Origin: DATCMH01 sp036563505
GTDB lineage: Bacteria > Pseudomonadota > Alphaproteobacteria > Rhizobiales > Beijerinckiaceae
DNA length: 64,000 bases
Assembly (NCBI GenBank): GCA_036563505.1
Contig: DATCMH010000016.1
Location: 186,001-250,000 of the forward strand
Direction: 5' to 3'
Below the pieces are notes generated by a model that saw only the letters and a program-made list of their open reading frames with translations, searched no databases and had not been told where the DNA came from. A program made the position numbers and the translations under genes. This document shows positions 15,905-22,937 of this stretch, in pieces; within the stretch, counting starts at the first letter, position 1, and each line of letters starts with the position of its first letter.

Positions 15905-16930
15905 TCAACGGGAAGTCACGTTGCCTTGAGGCACCTCACCTGGCACCGGCACCCGCCAGCGGCGATGCATCCACAGCCACTGCTCCGGGTGCTCGCGGAC
16001 CCAGCCCTCCACGACCTTCGTCATCGCCTGCATCGCGCCCTGGACGTTGATCTGCCCGTCTGGGTCGCGGGGCAGGTCCAGGGGCGGGGTGAGATCCAAG
16101 CGGAAGCGGTGACGGCCGACGCGCACCACGCGCACGCCGTGAACCGGGCATTCGTAGCGGCGGGCGAACTTTCCAAGCAGCGGGTTCGTCAGCGCAGGGC
16201 GGCCCATGAAGTCGACGATCACGCCGCGGGTGAAATGCTGGTCGACGAGCATGCCGAGGTGCCCGCCCCGCTCCAGCACGCCCTGCATGGCGAAGGCGGC
16301 CCCCTGCTTGGCCGCCGCCAAGCCCCCCATGGTGCCGCTGCGGACCTCGTGGACGACGCGCGCCACCGCCGCGTCATTCGGCGGGCGGAACACGGCAGTC
16401 GCCTCCAGCCCGAAGCGCGCCGCGCAGATCGCCGGCAATTCCCAATTCGCGAGGTGCGCCGAGAAGATGAGCCCCGGCTTGCCGTCGTCTTTGAGAGCGA
16501 GGAAGTGCTCGATGCCCTCGACCTCGACCCGGCCCGTCGCCGGGGCGTCCGGGTCGTAGTCGAAGATCTCTGCCAGATGCGCGTATTCGGCGCCGGTGCG
16601 GCCGAGATTGTCCCAGGCCCCGCGCAGGATGGCTTGCAGCTCCGCCTCGGGCTTATCGGGGAAGATGACGCGAAGGTTCCGCAAGCCCTTGCGGTGCGCG
16701 GGCAGCAGCGGTCCGAGGGTGCGCGCGATGGCACCGCCGACGTCGCTCGACCGCTCGACCCCGAGCAGGCGCGCGAGGGCGAAGACCGCCCGGACGAGGC
16801 CGATCATCAGGGCTTCGAGGATGCGCGAGACGAAACGCCGAAGCTGAAGCTTGAAGCGGAGCAAAACCAGGTAAGGGGCTTGGAGAACTGCGAAGCGCCC
16901 GTGTCTTTCGTGCCCCGCGCGCCGCGTCAA
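15905..16930 (-). CDS. lpxXL: Lipid A acyltransferase of the LpxXL/HtrB family
   Basis: LpxXL transfers the very-long-chain (27-hydroxyoctacosanoyl type) acyl group from AcpXL to lipid A at the inner membrane. The protein has the family motif SAHLANWELPAICA, RPPNDAAVARVVHEVR, GMLVDQHFTRGVIVDFMGRPA and the C-terminal HPEQWLWMHRRWRVP. It is the last gene of the acpXL-fabZ-fabF2-fabF1-fabG-adh-lpxXL run. The start is uncertain: the frame opens with TTG at 16930 just after adh. An internal TTG (before LRFKLQLRRF) and an ATG at 16807 are alternatives, the latter probably too short. Confidence 0.9.
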   Translation of the reverse strand: MTRRAGHERHGRFAVLQAPYLVLLRFKLQLRRFVSRILEALMIGLVRAVFALARLLGVERSSDVGGAIARTLGPLLPAHRKGLRNLRVIFPDKPEAELQAILRGAWDNLGRTGAEYAHLAEIFDYDPDAPATGRVEVEGIEHFLALKDDGKPGLIFSAHLANWELPAICAARFGLEATAVFRPPNDAAVARVVHEVRSGTMGGLAAAKQGAAFAMQGVLERGGHLGMLVDQHFTRGVIVDFMGRPALTNPLLGKFARRYECPVHGVRVVRVGRHRFRLDLTPPLDLPRDPDGQINVQGAMQAMTKVVEGWVREHPEQWLWMHRRWRVPVPGEVPQGNVTSR

Positions 16931-16946
16931 GGCGCTTTCGGCGCGA

Positions 16947-17969
16947 TCAGAACGTCACGACCACCTTGCCGAACACCTTGCGGCCCTCCAGCCGCTCCAG
17001 GCCTTCGGCGAAGCGATCGAGGGGGAACACCGAGTCGATCACGGGGGTGAGCCCCTGCGCCATCTTGGCGAGGGACGCGCGGATGTTGTCGATCCGGCAG
17101 CCGAAGGAGCCGAAGATGCGGTACTGCTGCTGGAACAGCTGCATCAGGTTCATCGTGGCCGAGACGCCCGAGGTCGAGCCGCAGGTAACGAGGCGCCCGC
17201 CGCGCTTGAGGCAGAGCAGGGAGCCGTTCCAAGTCTCGGCCCCGACGTGCTCGAACACCACATCGACGCCCTTGCGCTTGGTGAGCCGGCGAACCTCACC
17301 CTCGAAGCGCTCGGTGCGGTAGTTGACGACGTGGTCGGCGCCGAGGGCCAACGCCTTCTCGCCTTTCTCGTCGTCGCCCACCGTCGTGTAGACGGTGCAG
17401 CCCAACGCCTTGGCCATCTTGACCGCCGTGGTGCCGATGCCCGACCCGCCGGCATGGACGAGGATCGACTCGCCGGGCTCGAGCTTCGCGTTGTCGAAGA
17501 GCATGTGCTCCACGGTGCCGAAGCCGATGGGCGCGCAGGCGGCCTGCTCGTGAGACACGCCGGCGGGGACGGGGACGACGAGGCGCTCGGGCCGATTGAT
17601 GAGCTCGCGGGCGAAGCCGTCGAGGTGGAAACCGAGGATGCCGCCGACGTTTTCGCAGAGGTTGTCGCGCCCCTCGCGGCAGGCCCGGCAGTGCCCACAG
17701 GTCTCGGCGCCGTACATCGTCACCGGGTCGCCGGCCTTGAACCGCGTCACGCCCTCGCCGACCGCCGCCACCTCGCCCGAGGCCTCGACGCCGACGATCT
17801 GAGGCATCTTGCGCTTGGCGAAGGCCATGCCGCGAAAGCCCCAGACGTCGAGGTAGTTGAGCGCCAGCGCGCGGACGCGCACCTGCACCTCGCCCGGACC
17901 GGGCGGAGGCGGAGCATCGATTTCCGTGAGGCGCAGGTCGCGGTCGCCGAAGAGCTGGAGGGCGCGCAT
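16947..17969 (-). CDS. Zinc-type alcohol dehydrogenase of the VLCFA cluster
   Basis: The 340-residue medium-chain dehydrogenase/reductase has a GroES-like N-terminus. The structural zinc cysteines read CGHCRACREGRDNLC, and a Rossmann NAD(P) site reads VHAGGSGIGTTAVKMAKALG. An adh of this kind is a constant member of rhizobial acpXL-fabZ-fabF2-fabF1-adh-lpxXL clusters. Its role there is presumed to lie in making or modifying the very-long-chain acyl group on AcpXL. It sits 25 bases after the fabG-like gene and 16 bases before lpxXL. Confidence 0.9.
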   Translation of the reverse strand: MRALQLFGDRDLRLTEIDAPPPPGPGEVQVRVRALALNYLDVWGFRGMAFAKRKMPQIVGVEASGEVAAVGEGVTRFKAGDPVTMYGAETCGHCRACREGRDNLCENVGGILGFHLDGFARELINRPERLVVPVPAGVSHEQAACAPIGFGTVEHMLFDNAKLEPGESILVHAGGSGIGTTAVKMAKALGCTVYTTVGDDEKGEKALALGADHVVNYRTERFEGEVRRLTKRKGVDVVFEHVGAETWNGSLLCLKRGGRLVTCGSTSGVSATMNLMQLFQQQYRIFGSFGCRIDNIRASLAKMAQGLTPVIDSVFPLDRFAEGLERLEGRKVFGKVVVTF

Positions 17970-17994
17970 GGGACAGGAGTGCTTTCTGCGTGGG

Positions 17995-18744
17995 TCAGCG
18001 ATGGACGCCGAGCATGGCCGTCAGTCCCCCGTCAACGGGGAGCACGGCACCGGTGATATAGGCCGCGGGCGGGCTGAGGAGGAAGGCGACGAGGCCCGCC
18101 ACCTCTTCAGGCTTGGCGAAGCGGCCGGCGGGAATCTGCTTCTCCATGCCGGCGCGGTAGGCGGCGTAGGGCGCCATCATGTCGGTATCAATGAAGCCCG
18201 GCGCGACCGTGTTGACGGTGACGCCGCGCTTGCCCGTCTCGATGGCGAGCGTGCGCGCGTAAGAGAGAAGGGCGCCTTTCGAGGCCGCATAGGCCGCGTT
18301 GCCCGGGTTGCCGGTGAGCGCCGCCACCGAGCCGATGCCGACGATCCGCCCGGCCCGCGCCCGCAGCATGCCGCGCAGGACTGCCTTGGTCAGGCGGGTG
18401 AAGGACCAAAAATTCACCTGCATCGCGGCTTCCGCCTTGTCCTGCGCCATCATGGCGGCAAGCGCATCGTAGGACTGGCCGGCATTGTGCACGAACCCGA
18501 AGAAGGTCTCGTCCTGGATCGCGTCGCAGAAGATGTCGAGGGAGCCCTTCTCCGCCAGGTCGAGGGCGTGGCCGATGATGGTGGCCGTGGGGTGGGCGGC
18601 CGCGAGCTCGGCGATGAGCGCATCGGCTTCGTCCCGCGACGAGCGATAGGTGAAGTCGACGTCGAAGCCGTCGCGAGCCAGCGCCCGCACGATCGCGGCC
18701 CCGAGCCCTTTCGCGCCGCCGGTGACGAGGACGCGCTTGGTCAC
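17995..18744 (-). CDS. 3-oxoacyl-ACP reductase (FabG-like SDR)
   Basis: The 249-residue short-chain dehydrogenase has TGGAKGLGAAIVRAL (cofactor glycine motif), VHNAGQ (N-A-G), catalytic Ser in GIGSVAALTGNPG, Y-x-x-x-K in AAYAASKGAL and the C-terminal PVDGGLTAMLGV. It is proposed to reduce the 3-oxoacyl-AcpXL made by the neighbouring ketosynthases. The start is the GTG at 18744, with GGAG 8 bases ahead; a GTG 7 codons upstream is less well placed. Many rhizobial versions of this operon lack a dedicated fabG. Confidence 0.88.
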   Translation of the reverse strand: MTKRVLVTGGAKGLGAAIVRALARDGFDVDFTYRSSRDEADALIAELAAAHPTATIIGHALDLAEKGSLDIFCDAIQDETFFGFVHNAGQSYDALAAMMAQDKAEAAMQVNFWSFTRLTKAVLRGMLRARAGRIVGIGSVAALTGNPGNAAYAASKGALLSYARTLAIETGKRGVTVNTVAPGFIDTDMMAPYAAYRAGMEKQIPAGRFAKPEEVAGLVAFLLSPPAAYITGAVLPVDGGLTAMLGVHR

Positions 18745-18774
18745 GCGCCCAACTCCGTGCAGCACAGGGTCTCC

Positions 18775-18910
18775 CTCCCCTCAGGGGAGGGATCAAGGGT
18801 GGGGTACGCGCCGGCAGGCGCGATCGCCAGCATCCGAGCAGCGAGGGGGATTGCCGCCTCGCGGCGGCATACCCCACCCCGGCCCTCCCCTGAGGGGAGG
18901 GAGGACCCAA
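18775..18910. repeat. Family A-like palindromic repeat between fabF1 and the fabG-like gene
   Basis: The block begins CCCTCCCCTCAGGGGAGGG and ends with the mirror CCCTCCCCTGAGGGGAGGG. Inside are GGGGTACGCGCCGGCAGGC and a counterpart GCCTCGCGGCGGCATACCCC, so the whole 135 bases form nested inverted repeats. It fills the gap inside an otherwise close-packed operon. Confidence 0.8.
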
Positions 18911-18934
18911 GGGCGATCATTGCGCGAAACGGCA

Positions 18935-20212
18935 TCACGCCGGTTCGGCCCCGAAGACGAGGCAGGTGTTCTGGCCGCCAAAGCCGAAGGAGTTCGAGAG
19001 CACCCGGGTGACATCGGCGTCCCGCGCGGTGTTCGGCACCACGTCGAGGGGAATCGCCGGGTCGGGCACCGCGTAGTTGATGGTGGGCGGGATGCGGCCG
19101 TGGCGGATGGTCAGGAGCGAGGCCACGGCCTCCACCGCGCCGGCGGCGGTGAGCGTGTGGCCGAGCATCGACTTGTTGGAGGAGATCGGCACCGACTTCA
19201 TCCGCTCGCCGAGCACCGCCATGAGGCCCATGGCCTCCATCTTGTCGTTCTCCGGCGTCGCCGTGCCGTGGGCGTTGACGTAGTCGATATCGTCGGGCGA
19301 GAGTCCTGCATCGTAGAGCGCCTCGCGGATCGCCGCGATGATCGGGGCGCCGTCCGGGCTCGAGCGGGTGCGGTGGAAACCGTCGCCTTTCTCACCGCAG
19401 CCCAAAACGTAGCCGAGGATCTTGGCGCCCCGCGCCTTGGCCGCGTCCGCGTCCTCCAGCACGAGGGCGGCAGCGCCCTCGCCCATCACGAAACCGTCCC
19501 GGTTCTTGGCGAAGGGCTTAGCGGCGGCCTCGGCCGGGTCGTTTTGCGTCGAGAGCGCGGAGAGCAGCGAGAAGCGGATGAGGGATTCCGGGTTCACGGA
19601 ACCGTCGGTGCCGATGCACAAAGCAGCCTCCGTCTCGCCGCGGCGGATCGCCTCGACGCCGAGTTGGATAGCGGTGGCGCCCGAGGAGCAGGCAGTCGAG
19701 AGCGAGATCGGCGAGCCCTTGGTGCCGAAGCGGTCGGCGACCCGGTCGGCGACGGTGCCGAAAATGAAGAGGTCGTGCCAGGGCTTGAAGCGCCCGGTCG
19801 AGGCGGCGGTCAAAAGGTCGCCGTAGGTGACCGGGCCGTCCCCGTTCGAGACCTCGGCCAGGGCCTCGCGCTGGGGCCACTCCATCTCGACGGGCGGCAC
19901 GGCGATAAACAAGGCGCCCGGAAAATCGTGCGGACGGCCGATGCCGGACTCGGAGACCGCCTCCTCCGCCGCCAGCATGGCGAGCTTTTCCGAGAGCGCC
20001 GGAGCGACGAAGGGCTCGACGGGCACGTAGTCCACGGTGCCGGCGATGCGGGTGCGCAGGCCCGCTGTCGGGAAGCGCTCGATGGCGTGGATGCCGGAGC
20101 GGCCGGCGGTGAGCGCCGCCCAGGTGTCGGCCTGGCTCTGGCCCAGCGACGTGACGACGCCCATGCCGGTGACGGCGACGGGGCGGCGGCCCTTCGAATC
20201 CGTGGTGGTCAT
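18935..20212 (-). CDS. fabF1: Beta-ketoacyl-ACP synthase of the VLCFA cluster (FabF1)
   Basis: The 425-residue KAS II-type enzyme has the complete catalytic triad: Cys175 in STACSSGATAI, His in VNAHGTATPENDKME and His in NKSMLGHTLTAAGAVEA. The C-terminal SNSFGFGGQN is also present. It is predicted to elongate acyl-AcpXL toward C26-C28 for lipid A. It follows fabF2 at a 66-base distance. The paired FabF2 lacks the catalytic residues, so FabF1 should be the active half of a heterodimer. Confidence 0.93.
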   Translation of the reverse strand: MTTTDSKGRRPVAVTGMGVVTSLGQSQADTWAALTAGRSGIHAIERFPTAGLRTRIAGTVDYVPVEPFVAPALSEKLAMLAAEEAVSESGIGRPHDFPGALFIAVPPVEMEWPQREALAEVSNGDGPVTYGDLLTAASTGRFKPWHDLFIFGTVADRVADRFGTKGSPISLSTACSSGATAIQLGVEAIRRGETEAALCIGTDGSVNPESLIRFSLLSALSTQNDPAEAAAKPFAKNRDGFVMGEGAAALVLEDADAAKARGAKILGYVLGCGEKGDGFHRTRSSPDGAPIIAAIREALYDAGLSPDDIDYVNAHGTATPENDKMEAMGLMAVLGERMKSVPISSNKSMLGHTLTAAGAVEAVASLLTIRHGRIPPTINYAVPDPAIPLDVVPNTARDADVTRVLSNSFGFGGQNTCLVFGAEPA

Positions 20213-20278
20213 GAGGTCATCCCGCGTTGATCAGGTCTCTCTAGCCGTCCGGCGCGCGGAAGGGAACGCCGAGAACGG

Positions 20279-21430
20279 TCAGCCCGCCGCCGAGAGCCGG
20301 ATCAGGCCTTCGCCGCGGCGGTGGCCCACCGAGGTGACGAGGGCGTCCCTCGCCTCGCCCGCCTGGATCAGGGCGGCCGCGAGGGCCGCGCCGAAGAGCG
20401 CCTGCGGCTCCATGGTGTGACCGACGAGGTCGCCGCTCGTCAGCACCTTGGCGTCCGGCACAAGGGCCTCGACGGCTTCGATCTCCTCGGCCGTGAGGGA
20501 AGCCACGCCCGTGGCGCCGGACAGGACCAGGCTCTCGCCGCCTGTCGCGATGCTCGCGCCAAGTTTCGCGAGCGACGATTTGACGGCGCCGGGTTGACGG
20601 CGGCTGCGGTCGGAGGCGACGGCGTCGAGGCGAGCGACCGGCGCCGCGCCACGGCGCTCGGCGTGCTCGACGGATTCGAGGACGAGGAAGGCCGCGCCCG
20701 AGCCCAGGATGAACCCGCCCTCGCCCGCGCGCTCACGCACGGGCGCGAAAGGCTGGCGCCAGAGATAGCCGCCCATCTCGTAGATGAGGAGCACGTCCGG
20801 CCGCTCGGCATTATAGGAGCCGCCGACGAGACAGATGTCGATCTGGCCCGCGGCGATGCGCTCCCGGGCGACGCGCAGCGCGTCGACGCCGGCCGACTCC
20901 TCGCCCATGAAGGTGCGCGAGGCGCCCGTCACGCCGTGGACGATCGCGATGTTGCCGGCCAGAAGATTGGAAAGCTGGGCGAGGAAGAGGGTGGGGCGAA
21001 GGTCGCCCATCAGCCGCTCGTTGAGGTAGGCGCCCCGCTCGGCGGCGCTTTTGTCCTTCGCGGCCTTGAGCCCCGTCAGGATCTGGCCGTCGACGGCGTA
21101 ATCGCGCTCGCCGCCGCCCGCCGCGACGATGAGGTGCATGGCGTGCTTGAGGTCGGCATCCGCCTTGGCGCCGGCGGAATCGAGCGCGAGGCCCGCGGCG
21201 TAGACCCCGAGCTTTTGCCACGGCTCCATCTGCCGCTGGTCCGACTTCTTCGGGATTTGGAGGTCGTAGTTCAACGGCGCGACGGGATGGACGAGATAGG
21301 GCGGAAAGGAGCCCTCGTCGGCGCGCGGCGGGCCACCGGCCGTCAACGCCGCGAGATGCGCCTCGACGCCCTCGCCGGCGCAGGAGACGAGGCCGAGGCC
21401 TGTGACGACGACCTCGCGCGCCTCAGCCAT
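20279..21430 (-). CDS. fabF2: Ketosynthase-like protein lacking the active-site Cys (FabF2, chain-length-factor-like)
   Basis: The 383-residue protein has a ketosynthase start (REVVVTGLGLVSCAGEGVEAH). The stretch equivalent to the TACSSG nucleophile loop reads SRTFMGEESAG, with Met175 where FabF1 has Cys175. The N-A-H-G-T-A-T block is replaced by LSGATGVASL, so the first catalytic His is also gone. The second His is kept (LVGHTMEPQALFGAA). This matches the chain-length-factor partner in ketosynthase pairs. It overlaps fabZ by 8 bases. A length-setting role with FabF1 is inferred. Confidence 0.88.
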   Translation of the reverse strand: MAEAREVVVTGLGLVSCAGEGVEAHLAALTAGGPPRADEGSFPPYLVHPVAPLNYDLQIPKKSDQRQMEPWQKLGVYAAGLALDSAGAKADADLKHAMHLIVAAGGGERDYAVDGQILTGLKAAKDKSAAERGAYLNERLMGDLRPTLFLAQLSNLLAGNIAIVHGVTGASRTFMGEESAGVDALRVARERIAAGQIDICLVGGSYNAERPDVLLIYEMGGYLWRQPFAPVRERAGEGGFILGSGAAFLVLESVEHAERRGAAPVARLDAVASDRSRRQPGAVKSSLAKLGASIATGGESLVLSGATGVASLTAEEIEAVEALVPDAKVLTSGDLVGHTMEPQALFGAALAAALIQAGEARDALVTSVGHRRGEGLIRLSAAG

Positions 21431-21896
21431 GGGCCGTCTCCGGCGAGGGCAAGAGGCCGATCTGGCGGGCGCGCTCGCGCATCGGCGCGTCGAGGCCTTC
21501 GGGGAAGGGCATGGTCTTGAAGCGCAGCTCCGCGTCGCACAAGGGCTTGCCCTCGGCGCGGATGCGGGCCTTCGTCACGGCGTAGCCCGAGCCCTCGTGC
21601 TCCAGGCTCGCCTCGATGGCGAGCTCGGTGCCGGGTCCGACGAAAGAGCGGAACCGCGCCTTGTCCACCGCCATGAGGAACGGCATGTGCGAGAAGTTCA
21701 TCAGCGCCAGAACGAGGTAACCCGAAGCCTGGGCCATGGTCTCGGTGAGCAGCACGCCGGGGACGAGGGGGTGGCCCGGAAAATGACCCTCGAAGACGGG
21801 GCTCTCCATCGGCACGGTGGACCGCGCCTCGACGCGCTTTGCCGCCGCGTCGAGGGACACGATCCTGTCGATCATCTCGAAGTATTCGAGGCGCAT
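21423..21896 (-). CDS. fabZ: 3-hydroxyacyl-ACP dehydratase (FabZ-type, hot-dog fold)
   Basis: The 157-residue protein contains EGHFPGHPLVPGVLLTETMA, giving the FabZ catalytic pair His38 and Glu52, then QASGYLVLALMNF and FLMAVDKARFRSFVGPGTELAIEA. It removes water from 3-hydroxyacyl chains, here presumably carried on AcpXL. It lies between acpXL and fabF2, overlapping the latter by 8 bases. The short spacer to acpXL holds a repeat hairpin. Confidence 0.92.
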   Translation of the reverse strand: MRLEYFEMIDRIVSLDAAAKRVEARSTVPMESPVFEGHFPGHPLVPGVLLTETMAQASGYLVLALMNFSHMPFLMAVDKARFRSFVGPGTELAIEASLEHEGSGYAVTKARIRAEGKPLCDAELRFKTMPFPEGLDAPMRERARQIGLLPSPETAHG

Positions 21897-21897
21897 A

Positions 21898-21980
21898 GGG
21901 GTGAGTGGTGAGTAGTGAGTAGGGCATTTTGGCGAGCGGCGAATTTCTCTCTACTCGCCACTCACCATTCACCTCTCACC
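21898..21980. repeat. Inverted repeat of GTGAGTGGTGAGTAG type between acpXL and fabZ
   Basis: GTGAGTGGTGAGTAGTGAG at about 21901-21919 faces CTACTCGCCACTCACCATTCAC at about 21952-21973, with a spacer holding GGCGAGCGGCGAATTTCTC. The arms are made of short GTGAGT direct repeats and can form a long imperfect hairpin in the acpXL-fabZ message. It differs in sequence from families A-C and is less GC-rich. It could stabilise acpXL mRNA relative to the downstream genes, which is inference. Confidence 0.65.
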
Positions 21981-21985
21981 CGCCG

Positions 21986-22276
21986 TCAGGCGGCGGGAGC
22001 GTTCTTCGCGGCGACGAGGGCGTCGATGCGGGAGACGAGGTTTTTGAGGACGAAGTATTCCTCGGCCGGCACCTTCCCCTCGTTGACCTCCTGCGTCCAC
22101 TGCTCCAGCGGCAGCTTGATGCCGAAAGCCTTGTCGATGGCAAACGCGATGTCGAGGAAGGCGAGCGAATCGATGCCGAGATCATCGATGGCGTGGCTCT
22201 CGGGCGTGATCTGCTCGCGCGGGATGTCCGCTGTCTCGGCGATGATGTTGGCGACGGTTTCGAACGTGGACGCCAT
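21986..22276 (-). CDS. acpXL: Very-long-chain acyl carrier protein AcpXL
   Basis: The 96-residue acidic protein has the phosphopantetheine site GIDSLAFLDIAFAIDKAFGIKLP, with Ser37 as the attachment residue. EQWTQEVNEGKVPAEEYFVLKNL follows, a stretch typical of AcpXL rather than the housekeeping AcpP. AcpXL carries the long hydroxylated acyl chain later moved to lipid A by LpxXL. It is the first gene of the operon that ends with lpxXL. Confidence 0.95.
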   Translation of the reverse strand: MASTFETVANIIAETADIPREQITPESHAIDDLGIDSLAFLDIAFAIDKAFGIKLPLEQWTQEVNEGKVPAEEYFVLKNLVSRIDALVAAKNAPAA

Positions 22277-22396
22277 CGCGCCGATCTCCTGAAAAACGGG
22301 TCGGGGCGGCCGAACGCGCGCCGGCTCCCGGCGCCCGGGCCTCCCGCGGGCAAGTCAAGCGCCCCCCTTACACGAGGGGTTTTTGCGGGGCAACAT

Positions 22397-22800
22397 GGGG
22401 AGAGCGCGGGCGGCGCGCGCCTTCTCCCCTCGCGGAAGAAGGTGCCCCGCGCAGCGGGGCGGATGAGGGGGTGCTGGGCATAGGGCCGAGCATCGGCGCC
22501 ATACCCCTCATCCTTCGGTCGCTTTGCTCCCTTGCTTCGCCTGCCGTTCCGCAGGCGAAGCCCTCTCCCACAAGGGAAGAGGGGAAAGCGTACGGCCGAC
22601 TCAGATCAGCCAAAGCGATGATCGGCCGTGGGCTGGCCGGATAGGCCTGTGGCTGCCCCGGCACTCACCCCACCCGACCCTGCTATCGCAGGGCCACCCT
22701 CCCCGTAGCCGGGGAGGGATCGCGAACGGCACCACCTCTCATCCCTCCCCGCATGCGGGGAGGGTGGACGGCGCAAGCCGGACGGGTGGGGCGAGCGCTG
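22397..22800. repeat. Family A repeat cluster upstream of acpXL
   Basis: Several palindromes follow one another: GCCTTCTCCCCTCGCGGAAGAAGG, CCCTCTCCCACAAGGGAAGAGGG, CCCTCCCCGTAGCCGGGGAGGG and CCCTCCCCGCATGCGGGGAGGG. Conserved spacers such as GGTGGGGCGAGCGCTGGGC also occur near 1225-1252 and 39110-39127. The small ORFs in the block mirror each other and are not supported as genes. The block fills the acnA-acpXL gap. Confidence 0.8.
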
Positions 22801-22835
22801 GGCATCAAGCTCAAGCCTCTCAGACCATTGCCCCT

Positions 22836-22924
22836 GTCGTTCGCGGGCCTGACCCGCGAACCTCGTCTCGAACACCCGACGCCTCCACACCGAGATGGCC
22901 GGGTCGAGCCCGGCCATGACAGGG
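22836..22924. repeat. Intergenic palindromic repeat, family C, copy 2
   Basis: The block holds the GTTCGCGGGCCTGACCCGCG hairpin and then ATGGCCGGGTCGAGCCCGGC, the same two modules as at 730-825 but in the opposite order and orientation. It ends 13 bases before the end of acnA. Confidence 0.75.
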
Positions 22925-22937
22925 GTGAAGTGGCCGC

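Noticed and set aside
18650..20230. Plus-strand frame of 526 codons over fabF1
   Set aside because: It is antisense to fabF1, whose catalytic residues are all present. No ribosome binding site or family resemblance.
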